From CAZWEJ01 sp964632435 (lineage in GTDB: Bacteria > Patescibacteriota > Saccharimonadia > UBA4664 > SCTI01): a DNA stretch of 42,626 nucleotides. The position numbers were made by a program, and so were the translations under genes. Shown here one piece after another: positions 33,755-41,058 of the stretch. The DNA lies in assembly GCA_964632435.1 (NCBI GenBank), contig CAZWEJ010000005.1:1-42626 (forward strand). The letters run 5' to 3'. Below the pieces are notes generated by a model that was given only the letters and a program-made list of their open reading frames with translations, was not told the origin of the DNA and ran no database searches. How positions within the stretch are numbered: position 1 is the stretch's first letter; every line of letters starts with the position of its first letter.

Positions 33755-34333
33755 GTGAAGAAGATTTCTCTGATACTAATAATTGCCATCGTTTATTCAT
33801 TAGCTCCCCATCAGGCAACTGCTAAAAATGATTGGACATATGGTTCCAAGAGCGAGAGTCATTTCAAGAGATCTGCTACTAACTACTACTTGAATGAGAA
33901 AAAACCCAACAGCACAGAAAGCGTTTTGAGTGGTGTACAGTGTCAGCCTAATGACGTAGAAGTAAATTATGGGGATTATGGTAAAGACGAGTATGCTCAT
34001 GTTGTATTACCATATCTGGCCTATAGTTATATTGAAGTTTCATCAATACTTGTTACAAAATATGCATTATCTCCAGATCTGATAAAAGCTGCATATGATC
34101 AAGGCTACTGTAGAATATTCTATAATCAGGAATATAGAGAGACTAGGGCGTCTGCATGTGCCACATTTATTCACGAATATGGGCATTTACTCGGTAAACA
34201 GCACAACAATAATATAAGTAGTCCGATGTATACGGGTTATACGAAGTATCAGGGGACTAAAGCTCAAAAGCTGCTAGATAGAAATAGAAAGCGTATATTC
34301 GGAAAATCTAAGTGTGACAACTCAACATATTAA
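33755..34333 (+). CDS. Secreted metzincin-type metallopeptidase 4
   Basis: The 192-residue protein has a GTG start and a signal peptide (KKISLILIIAIVYSLAPHQATA). Paralogue features: VQCQPNDVEVNYGDYG, YCRIFYNQEYRETRASACATFIHEYGHLLGKQH with the full zinc motif, SSPMYTGY Met-turn, and a C-terminal Cys. It is the most divergent of the four and is separated from them by island C. A TATGCT element lies about 12 nt upstream, giving a near-leaderless message; no ribosome binding site is evident. Confidence 0.8.
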   Translation: MKKISLILIIAIVYSLAPHQATAKNDWTYGSKSESHFKRSATNYYLNEKKPNSTESVLSGVQCQPNDVEVNYGDYGKDEYAHVVLPYLAYSYIEVSSILVTKYALSPDLIKAAYDQGYCRIFYNQEYRETRASACATFIHEYGHLLGKQHNNNISSPMYTGYTKYQGTKAQKLLDRNRKRIFGKSKCDNSTY

Positions 34334-34356
34334 TAAACACAGCGGCCAACATTTAC

Positions 34357-34385
34357 TTGCAAAAATATAAAAAATAGTGTATAAG
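34357..34385 (+). promoter_or_regulatory. Promoter of island D
   Basis: TTGCAA (34357-34362) and TATAAG (34380-34385) have a 17-bp spacer. The leader is about 55 nt. Confidence 0.65.
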
Positions 34386-34396
34386 AATACATAGCG

Positions 34397-34445
34397 TTGC
34401 TGCCCGTAAGGGTAGTGAATCGAGCACCTTTTGGAGGTGGGATCC
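34397..34445 (+). promoter_or_regulatory. Island D leader with hairpin over the ribosome binding site
   Basis: Two hairpins are visible: CTGCCC-GTAA-GGGTAG with a GNRA-type loop, and CACCT-TTTGG-AGGTG. The second hides most of the GGAGGTG ribosome binding site that precedes the GTG start. The design recalls the last hairpin of the island A leader. Confidence 0.45.
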
Positions 34446-34838
34446 GTGAGGATCAAACTTGTTGTTATCGCCATCGTGTGCCTCCTCGTTGGGGCCGCGG
34501 TGACACCAATCGTTTCCCCCTCCGCAAAGTCGGGGAAGGGGTCGAGCTGCAAGAACCCGTACACAACTACGGGTATCAATGGAGAAATCTGGCGAGATCG
34601 CGTCGTCAAGATTCGCTACCGTGAGAAGAAGATCCCGAAGTACATCAGAAAGAAGTACTTGCGAGTCACGCCCGACTCGGGAATCAGAATCTGCAAAGTG
34701 AGAATTAATCTGGTTTCGGGAGAAAAGGTTTTCCTGCGGTTTCCTTCACGGGGGGGTATTAGAATCTGGTCAGAGGATTCTAGCAAGGGCGAGGCGAAGC
34801 CGGTGGACACCGTAACGGTATTCAGCCGCAGAGGTTAA
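34446..34838 (+). CDS. Small secreted basic protein of unknown function (island D)
   Basis: The 130-residue protein begins with GTG at 34446, chosen because GGAGGTG (34433-34439) lies 6 nt upstream; the TTG at 34431 lies within that region. It has a signal peptide or anchor (IKLVVIAIVCLLVGAAVTPIV), followed by a basic, probably beta-rich domain (VVKIRYREKKIPKYIRKKYLRV; VRINLVSGEKVFLRF) with two Cys. No family recognised. GC-rich codon use (AAG, ATC, GTC, CGC) is unlike the neighbouring metzincin and surface protein genes. Confidence 0.65.
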   Translation: MRIKLVVIAIVCLLVGAAVTPIVSPSAKSGKGSSCKNPYTTTGINGEIWRDRVVKIRYREKKIPKYIRKKYLRVTPDSGIRICKVRINLVSGEKVFLRFPSRGGIRIWSEDSSKGEAKPVDTVTVFSRRG

Positions 34839-34844
34839 GATTTT

Positions 34845-34878
34845 GGCTCGGAGGATTAACTTCCGAGCCTTATCTTAT
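34845..34878 (+). terminator. Intrinsic terminator of island D
   Basis: GGCTCGGA pairs with TCCGAGCC across a 9-nt loop and is followed by the T-rich TTATCTTATTTGATTTT. Confidence 0.75.
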
Positions 34879-34899
34879 TTGATTTTGCTTATGCTTTTG

Positions 34900-34905
34900 T
34901 ATATT
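34900..34905 (+). promoter_or_regulatory. -10 box of the large surface protein gene
   Basis: TATATT ends 11 nt before the GTG start at 34917. A TTGATT is present but with only a 15-bp spacer. The leader would be a few nucleotides. Confidence 0.4.
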
Positions 34906-34916
34906 GTTTTCATAGG

Positions 34917-37900
34917 GTGAAGTTAAAGTATATTCTAGCAATCATATTTCTTTTGACGGCTACGGTCGTTAATTTTGCTATATATTCTAAGCCCGTGCTA
35001 GCCAACAATTATGGGTGCAATACAAACACTAATTCTGATGATTATAAAAGATTCCCATTTGGATTTTTCTGCCCAAGAAATGACGGTGGTAATTATTCCC
35101 AAGTTTCTCTAAGGGACGGCCCTTCAACTCCAGGTGGAAACTATTCAGCAACTAATTCGGATGATAACGCAGAAAGCATCGCACCTGGCCAGGTTTTGAA
35201 TTTTACAACTGGTTACAATAACGAGGGGGAGCCAGCTACGAATACTGACCCCTCAACAGAAGCATGGCCTCGAACTGCGCCTCCCAACGAGGGAGACTCT
35301 AGGCCTAATGGGGAGACTCAATATTATCCAGATACTGATTCGGACCCAAACAATAACTTAGTTTACGTTTGGACTATTATTGACGGAAATGACAGTGTCG
35401 TTGATTCGGTAGAAGACACTGGCTCCACTTTAAAGAATGGCTCTGCTATTCCGGCTTTTCGAACTTCGATTCCATGTCCAACAGTTGATGCGTATCAGGG
35501 ATTAAGGAAGCCAGACTCATATAATGGTGGGGCAACCACAACTGGATGGGCGGGTAACTGGGGGTGGTCCGCTGAAGACCCCAGTAGAAGCCCATTTGCA
35601 GGAGGTGGGCTTGATGGTGGTGTAAACTGTGGAGCTTCAGGTCAAGGTAAAATGATACTCTGGAGATTATCGCCTTCTGATGCCAGGTCTCAAGTCGACA
35701 TAGATAGCTTCAAGTTCAGACTCAACATGAAAGATTTCTCAAATGTTGGGGACGATAAAAAGGTATGCTTAAGAACCATTGTCTCCGTAAGGATGGGTGG
35801 TGATGAAGATCCATTTAATACTGATAATTTGAGATTCATAGCCGCCAAGTCAAAATATAGATGCTACCAAATCAACGAAACGACAATCCAAGGAACAGTC
35901 AGGTCTTCTGAGACAAACGCAACTGGAAAGCTGTTGAATGGTGTGCGGGTCATTTATGATAGATACTGTGATGGAAATGAAGATAAATACGTATTTACAG
36001 GGCAAAACGGGTGGCCTGAGGGTTTTTACTCATTCAACGCTTATGTTGGGGAGAAATACTGTGTGTATGTTAGGGGCAATTCAGGTGCCCCACCACCTTA
36101 TTCAACCGAGAGGCAGACGGTAGGCGCGACTACTTACTGGAACCCAGTTGGTTTACTTAGAGGCACGGGGCTAGTAAAGAGCGAGGGAATACAAAAGCAA
36201 GTAGCTGGAGTTAGCTGCGATAACAACAATAGCGGTCAGGGGTCTAGCCCAGACGGAGGTAGCTATTTCGTAAATTGCACAGGAACTACCCAGGATATTC
36301 CATGGAATTTCGAAAATGAAGATTCCGACCCGGATAAAAAGAATACTAGAGGTAATGATTTCAAATACGATCCAGTTCCAACTTCGCCATCTATCGAAAA
36401 ATTCTCTTTCCCGGATGGAACAGATGAAAACGGGAACTTTCTTCCTCCTGGAAATGAAAGTCTACGACCAGGGGACAGAGTAAGCTTTAGTATATCTGTA
36501 AAAAACGGGATTGATGCAAATCAGCCTGTTTACATTAAAGATTATATTCCTCTTAACATGATCCCCGACATGTCCGACCTAGATAAGCTTAGGGTCGATT
36601 GCGTAATTATTGATCCTTTTGGAGACGAAGCCCCTACAACTTGGCGAGTAGTAGATGGCACGGTTCCATGTAAGTCAGAGGGAGATAACCTTATCCCAAA
36701 TGCAAGCAACTACTTTGATTATGGTAACGATGAGACAGAAATCGGTTATTCGTTAATCGGCGATTTGAAATATCAGAAAATTTCAGGATCCGGCAGTAAT
36801 AGGCCTTACATTGGTTTTGATGTGAGTAAAATGCCCGCCTATAGCGAGATAACTATTGAATGGAGCGGCGTGGTAAAGCCCAAAGACCAAATCGGTGTTT
36901 ACCCAGGATATACTGCAGCTGCAGCTACACCGACTGTTCCAAGTACTGGAGATTATCGTTACTGTGTTGCTCCTAATGGCAACACTTATAACGGTAATTC
37001 AAGTAGACTAATGACTGAGTGTGAAGATACAGCTGGCGGTTTCCAGGGAGTGGCAAATTATGTTGAGACTACTGCTTCTGGCGCAGTTTCGGCATTGTCG
37101 AATATCACCTATAATCCAATACCTGGAGACATAACTTCTTTCACAAAGTCAGTTAGCGGAGGGACCACTTTTGGAGGTGGCGAAGCGTACAATATAGAGA
37201 ATCCGGCATACAATTATGCAACTTTTAGGTCGCAAGTAACTCCTAACCCCAATCTTGGACCGGTTAGATATACGGTTATAGACCAAACTAACGGATCAAA
37301 TAATAACTATGGCTCTATTCCACTAGATAAGGCTATTGCAACAGTTGATAACATTCTGCCTTCCAATCCTGCTCCTACAAGAGGGGCTGGAAATGCAAAT
37401 AGCCTTGGCTCAATAACCTGGCCCGAACAGAATTCAGCTCAGCCGGGAGCGCAAGATACATTTTCTTTCTATTCAACCTTCGACGGGGATAGACCTGTAG
37501 GCGAGTCGGCAATCAATAATTCGAAGGTTTGTTGGCGTGAATATTGGAATAATCCACACAACGAAGTTTGTAAAAACTCTTCTGCGAGTATACTCAGAGT
37601 CAGGATGGATGAGCCCAACGTAGCTGTTGATTTCGGTGGAGTTACGGGAGGTGGCAACATAACTGTGCGCGACAACGGTACACGGTGTGATGTTGCAGAT
37701 GCAAGCAAGGGTGGCGTGGTAGGAAATCCTGGCTCCTACGGTATGTATATGCTCACTGTCCAGAATAAGACTGGCTACAACTCTCTGCTGTCCAAGTCAG
37801 GTTTCGGTATTCAAAAAACCTCAGAAGCGGATGGACTTTCTTGTCGACCAGACATAACAAAAGAAGCTAGAAATTATTCTAACTTCACAACACTTCCTTC

Positions 37901-38474
37901 TAACACTATTTCTGGACCGAACCCCGCTACATATCAAAACAAAGTGGTTAAAGCTAGCGGTGATGTATTTATTAATAACCTAACAGTTAATGGAAGATGG
38001 ACGCTACTTGTTGAAGGAAGAGTTTACATAAAGGGTAATATTACCAAAGGCGGGGTAGGTGCGCTTGCACCTGGAAGCTCAGATTCATTGGGAATTATCG
38101 CCACAGACGGAATTTATATTTCCAAGGATGTTTCTCAAGTTAATGCCCTCCTTTATGCTGGTGGTTACAATAATTTTTCCGGAACATATTCGTCGGGGGT
38201 AATCGATACTTGTGCAGATGAAAACAATCGCCTTCAAGCAAAAACAACAACACCTGGGTACACTGCTGCAAACTGTCGCGAGAAAAATCTGACAGTAAAT
38301 GGCATTATGTATGCGCGAACGTTGAAACTTAATAGGACTAAAGTTTCGGTTACTGACTGGGCAGATCGGGTAATTTTAACAGGTCAAACCTACTTAATGA
38401 TGCCGCCAGCATTCAATGCGCTTTACAATAAGGGAAGTAGTGGGTCAATTAGGGAGCAGATACCTAGGTTCTGA
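34917..38474 (+). CDS. Very large secreted surface protein (1185 residues)
   Basis: The GTG start leads into a signal peptide (LKYILAIIFLLTATVVNFAIY...VLA). The mature protein is Asn/Gly/Ser/Thr/Asp-rich with scattered Cys. About 490-660 resembles a DUF11-type beta-sandwich (PSIEKFSFPDG; LRPGDRVSFSISVKN; VYIKDYIPLNM). The C-terminal ~180 residues have beta-helix-like repeats (GDVFINNLTVNGRWTLLVEGRVYIKGNI; LTVNGIMYARTLKLN) and end in LTGQTYLMMPPAFNALYN...IREQIPRF. There is no LPXTG and no obvious C-terminal membrane anchor. It stands 68 bp before the pilus operon, so a pilus-associated or host-contact adhesin is plausible but unproven. No complete match to a known family. Confidence 0.8.
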   Translation: MKLKYILAIIFLLTATVVNFAIYSKPVLANNYGCNTNTNSDDYKRFPFGFFCPRNDGGNYSQVSLRDGPSTPGGNYSATNSDDNAESIAPGQVLNFTTGYNNEGEPATNTDPSTEAWPRTAPPNEGDSRPNGETQYYPDTDSDPNNNLVYVWTIIDGNDSVVDSVEDTGSTLKNGSAIPAFRTSIPCPTVDAYQGLRKPDSYNGGATTTGWAGNWGWSAEDPSRSPFAGGGLDGGVNCGASGQGKMILWRLSPSDARSQVDIDSFKFRLNMKDFSNVGDDKKVCLRTIVSVRMGGDEDPFNTDNLRFIAAKSKYRCYQINETTIQGTVRSSETNATGKLLNGVRVIYDRYCDGNEDKYVFTGQNGWPEGFYSFNAYVGEKYCVYVRGNSGAPPPYSTERQTVGATTYWNPVGLLRGTGLVKSEGIQKQVAGVSCDNNNSGQGSSPDGGSYFVNCTGTTQDIPWNFENEDSDPDKKNTRGNDFKYDPVPTSPSIEKFSFPDGTDENGNFLPPGNESLRPGDRVSFSISVKNGIDANQPVYIKDYIPLNMIPDMSDLDKLRVDCVIIDPFGDEAPTTWRVVDGTVPCKSEGDNLIPNASNYFDYGNDETEIGYSLIGDLKYQKISGSGSNRPYIGFDVSKMPAYSEITIEWSGVVKPKDQIGVYPGYTAAAATPTVPSTGDYRYCVAPNGNTYNGNSSRLMTECEDTAGGFQGVANYVETTASGAVSALSNITYNPIPGDITSFTKSVSGGTTFGGGEAYNIENPAYNYATFRSQVTPNPNLGPVRYTVIDQTNGSNNNYGSIPLDKAIATVDNILPSNPAPTRGAGNANSLGSITWPEQNSAQPGAQDTFSFYSTFDGDRPVGESAINNSKVCWREYWNNPHNEVCKNSSASILRVRMDEPNVAVDFGGVTGGGNITVRDNGTRCDVADASKGGVVGNPGSYGMYMLTVQNKTGYNSLLSKSGFGIQKTSEADGLSCRPDITKEARNYSNFTTLPSNTISGPNPATYQNKVVKASGDVFINNLTVNGRWTLLVEGRVYIKGNITKGGVGALAPGSSDSLGIIATDGIYISKDVSQVNALLYAGGYNNFSGTYSSGVIDTCADENNRLQAKTTTPGYTAANCREKNLTVNGIMYARTLKLNRTKVSVTDWADRVILTGQTYLMMPPAFNALYNKGSSGSIREQIPRF

Positions 38475-38501
38475 TATTCAATGATCTGGAGAGGTGAGAA
38501 C

Positions 38502-38543
38502 ATGGTTTACAAGCATAAGCAGTTACCGTTAAGATATAGCTAA
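38502..38543 (+). CDS. Possible 13-residue leader ORF of the pilus operon
   Basis: ATG at 38502 with a strong upstream GGAGAGGTGAG encodes MVYKHKQLPLRYS and stops with TAA that overlaps the pilM start (TAATG). pilM has no ribosome binding site of its own, so re-initiation after this ORF could drive its translation. The alternative is a leaderless pilM transcript from TTTACA (38506-38511) and TAAGAT (38530-38535), which overlap this ORF. Confidence 0.4.
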   Translation: MVYKHKQLPLRYS

Positions 38544-39580
38544 TGGGGATATTTAGCCAGCAAACAGAGTATTTTGGCTTAGATATCGGTTCGGGCGGCA
38601 TCAGGGTGGTGCAATTAAAGAGCTCAGGAAAGCCGGTATTGATGACATATGGTCACGTAGCCGTGCCTCCCAAGGTGGCAATGAGTGATGCGCCTGCAGA
38701 TATATCAAAAATTGCTGCAGTAGTTCGTCAGCTCATTAAAGACGCGCGCATAAGCTCAAAGAATGTAATTTGTGGCGTTCCATCATCAAAGGTTTTCGCA
38801 ACCGTAATTACTACTCCAAGGCTTGGTCATGATGAGCTGGCAAAAGCAATTAAGCTTCAAGCTGATCAGTACATTCCTTTGAATGTTAAAGATGTAAAGC
38901 TAGATTGGGTTGTTCTTGGGCCAGGCAAAACGCCAGAAGAGCAAGAAGTTCTAATTGTTGCTGCACCAAACACTGTTACAGAAAAGTACCTAAGTATCTG
39001 TGAACAAGCTGGCTTGGATCTTATTGCACTTGAACCAAATGCCATAGCTCTTTCCCGTGCAGTGGTTCAAGCCAATGATTTAGCCGTACTAGTATTGGAT
39101 ATCGGAAGCGTTGCAACTGATATAAGTATTGTTCATGCAAATATGCCAAAACTTCTCCGTTCAATTAACGTTGGTGGCTCTACATTTATGAAGGCAGTTG
39201 AACAAAATCTTGGTCTTGATGCAGCTCAAGCGGAGCAGTTTACTCGTAAGTTTGGGCTTACTCAAACGAAGTTAGAAGGGCAAGTATTTAAAGCAATTAA
39301 ACCAAGTATGGATCAACTTACAGCAGAGATTAAAAGATCGGTTGATTTCTTTGCAAATCAGTATCCAACAATCAAGCTGGAAAAACTGGTGCTAAGTGGA
39401 GGTACCACTGCTCTTCCAGAACTTCCAACGTATCTTTCAACAGCTACTGGTCTTCCCGTTGAAATTGGAAATGCGTGGGCAAAAGTGCAATATCCATCTA
39501 ATCTCCAGAACCAATTGATGGGAATTGCAACGGAGTTTGGGGTAGCTGCTGGTTTAGCTGAAAGGGATCTATTGTCATGA
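38543..39580 (+). CDS. pilM: Type IV pilus assembly protein PilM
   Basis: Cytoplasmic actin-fold ATPase-like protein of the pilus alignment complex. The 345-residue protein has phosphate-binding segments FGLDIGSGGIRVVQLK (near 11) and LVLDIGSVATDISIV (near 188), and a C-terminal LVLSGGTTALPELPTYL adenosine-loop motif. PilM binds the N-terminus of PilN; the PilN start here has the short conserved RPKVNLAPE that fits. First gene of the operon; its stop overlaps pilN as ATGA. Confidence 0.94.
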   Translation: MGIFSQQTEYFGLDIGSGGIRVVQLKSSGKPVLMTYGHVAVPPKVAMSDAPADISKIAAVVRQLIKDARISSKNVICGVPSSKVFATVITTPRLGHDELAKAIKLQADQYIPLNVKDVKLDWVVLGPGKTPEEQEVLIVAAPNTVTEKYLSICEQAGLDLIALEPNAIALSRAVVQANDLAVLVLDIGSVATDISIVHANMPKLLRSINVGGSTFMKAVEQNLGLDAAQAEQFTRKFGLTQTKLEGQVFKAIKPSMDQLTAEIKRSVDFFANQYPTIKLEKLVLSGGTTALPELPTYLSTATGLPVEIGNAWAKVQYPSNLQNQLMGIATEFGVAAGLAERDLLS

Positions 39581-40176
39581 GTCAGCCTCGACCAAAGGTG
39601 AATCTTGCCCCTGAGGTTCATCAAACAAATCAGCGCAACAAGCAGAGAAGAAAGCTTGCGGCGACAATTGCTTCTACAATTGGAGTAATATGCGGAATAA
39701 TAGTTGCAGTTCTAGTACTTCTTGTCGGGGCTCAGAAAGTTACTATTGCAGCTCAAAATAATGAAATAAAGAATCGTACAAATGAACTCAATCAAATACA
39801 AGACTTAAAACGTGCTGTTACCATTCAGGAACATCTAAAGTCGTGGAAAGATATAGATACCAAAAAAGCTTATCTAAGCAGATTCTTCGATGTGCTTCAG
39901 GAGTTTGCTCCTCAAGGCATAAGTATTTCTAATCTCGAATTAACTGAAGATAACCTACTTACCGTTACCGTTACGGCAAAAGGCTACCCACTAGCGACAA
40001 AGTTTGCAAAAGCGCTTGAGGCAGCAAATGTAACAGTTGGGAAAAATGCTTCTGAATCATCTGAGCCATATTTTACAAACGTAGATTTAACTTCGGTTGC
40101 TGATAATGGAGACGGATTTATCTCATTTAAGCTAACAACGCAGATGTCAGGACAGGTGGTGCAAAATGGCAACTAA
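39577..40176 (+). CDS. pilN: Type IV pilus assembly protein PilN
   Basis: The 199-residue bitopic protein starts MSQPRPKVNLAPE, the cytoplasmic PilM-binding stretch (consensus INLLP). One membrane helix lies near 32-52 (IGVICGIIVAVLVLLVGA), followed by a coiled coil and a ferredoxin-like extracytoplasmic domain (GISISNLELTEDNLLTVTVTAKG). It overlaps pilM by 4 bp and pilO by 11 bp. Confidence 0.88.
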   Translation: MSQPRPKVNLAPEVHQTNQRNKQRRKLAATIASTIGVICGIIVAVLVLLVGAQKVTIAAQNNEIKNRTNELNQIQDLKRAVTIQEHLKSWKDIDTKKAYLSRFFDVLQEFAPQGISISNLELTEDNLLTVTVTAKGYPLATKFAKALEAANVTVGKNASESSEPYFTNVDLTSVADNGDGFISFKLTTQMSGQVVQNGN

Positions 40177-40783
40177 GAAAACCCTAGATAAGCGAACGGT
40201 TTCGGCAAATAATTACATTGCTATCATGGTTGTAGTTTCCTTACTAGCAATATTAGTCACTGGATTCATAGTCAACATTCTTGGAAAAGAGTTTTATATG
40301 AACACCAAGGTAATTATTGGTAAGCAGCAGGCAATCACCGACTTAGGTGATAACATTGAAAAGGCTAACCGCCTAATGAGTAGCTACAAGAATTTAGGAC
40401 AAAGAAGGGACCTTATTGAGCATGCCATGCCGAATACTGCAGATTTCCCTCAAATAGTTACTATCGTAAATAATGCAGCTCAGGGAGCTGGCGTTAAGGT
40501 ACAGGCAATATCTCCAAATGCAACTTCATTGACGGCTGCAGTTACCCCAGAACAACCCGTTGCCGAAGGGCAGCCGTCTGAATACAGGTTTGGTGTAGAC
40601 GTTGAAGGATCGTATGTGAGAGTACGTGACTTTGTTAAGAACCTAGAGATGTCTGCTCGTCCGATAAAGATTGATGCTATCTCGATTAAAGGTGATGGTG
40701 ATTCTCTCAAAGTATCAATGAGAGGAACAACTTATTACCAACCAGAGGCAAATCTAGATGTCAAAACGGAGCCAGTGAAATGA
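40166..40783 (+). CDS. pilO: Type IV pilus assembly protein PilO-like
   Basis: The 205-residue protein has one membrane helix near 20-38 (IMVVVSLLAILVTGFIVNI), a coiled coil, and a C-terminal ferredoxin-like domain (YRFGVDVEGSYVRVRDFVKNLEMSARPIKIDAISIKG) typical of PilO. It would form a heterodimer with PilN at the membrane. Its stop overlaps the next start as ATGA. Confidence 0.85.
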   Translation: MATKKTLDKRTVSANNYIAIMVVVSLLAILVTGFIVNILGKEFYMNTKVIIGKQQAITDLGDNIEKANRLMSSYKNLGQRRDLIEHAMPNTADFPQIVTIVNNAAQGAGVKVQAISPNATSLTAAVTPEQPVAEGQPSEYRFGVDVEGSYVRVRDFVKNLEMSARPIKIDAISIKGDGDSLKVSMRGTTYYQPEANLDVKTEPVK

Positions 40784-41046
40784 AAAGAAAAGAGTTCATA
40801 CAACTTGGAGTTGCTGTAGTAATTTTATTTGCAGCAGGAGTCCTAATATTCACGGCTCTGTCGCCAAAGAAAGGTTCGAGCACGCAAGACAAGTATACTT
40901 ACGAAAAAGTAAAAAAAATTGAGGCCGATTTTGATGAACAGGCTTTGCAACAGATTAGTAATAACTCCAAAGTAAGAGATTTCTACGTAGAGCCAGATTT
41001 AGGTAGCGGTTTAGGTAATCAGCAGCCTTTTAATTCGGCTAGATAG
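40780..41046 (+). CDS. Small one-helix membrane protein of the pilus operon
   Basis: The 88-residue protein has a membrane helix near 8-27 (LGVAVVILFAAGVLIFTAL). A short hydrophilic tail with a helical charged segment (YEKVKKIEADFDEQALQQI) follows, ending QQPFNSAR. It occupies the place of pilP but is not recognisably a PilP lipoprotein (no Cys). Translational overlap (ATGA) with pilO says it belongs to the operon. Confidence 0.7.
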   Translation: MKRKEFIQLGVAVVILFAAGVLIFTALSPKKGSSTQDKYTYEKVKKIEADFDEQALQQISNNSKVRDFYVEPDLGSGLGNQQPFNSAR

Positions 41047-41058
41047 TGAGGGGCGGCG

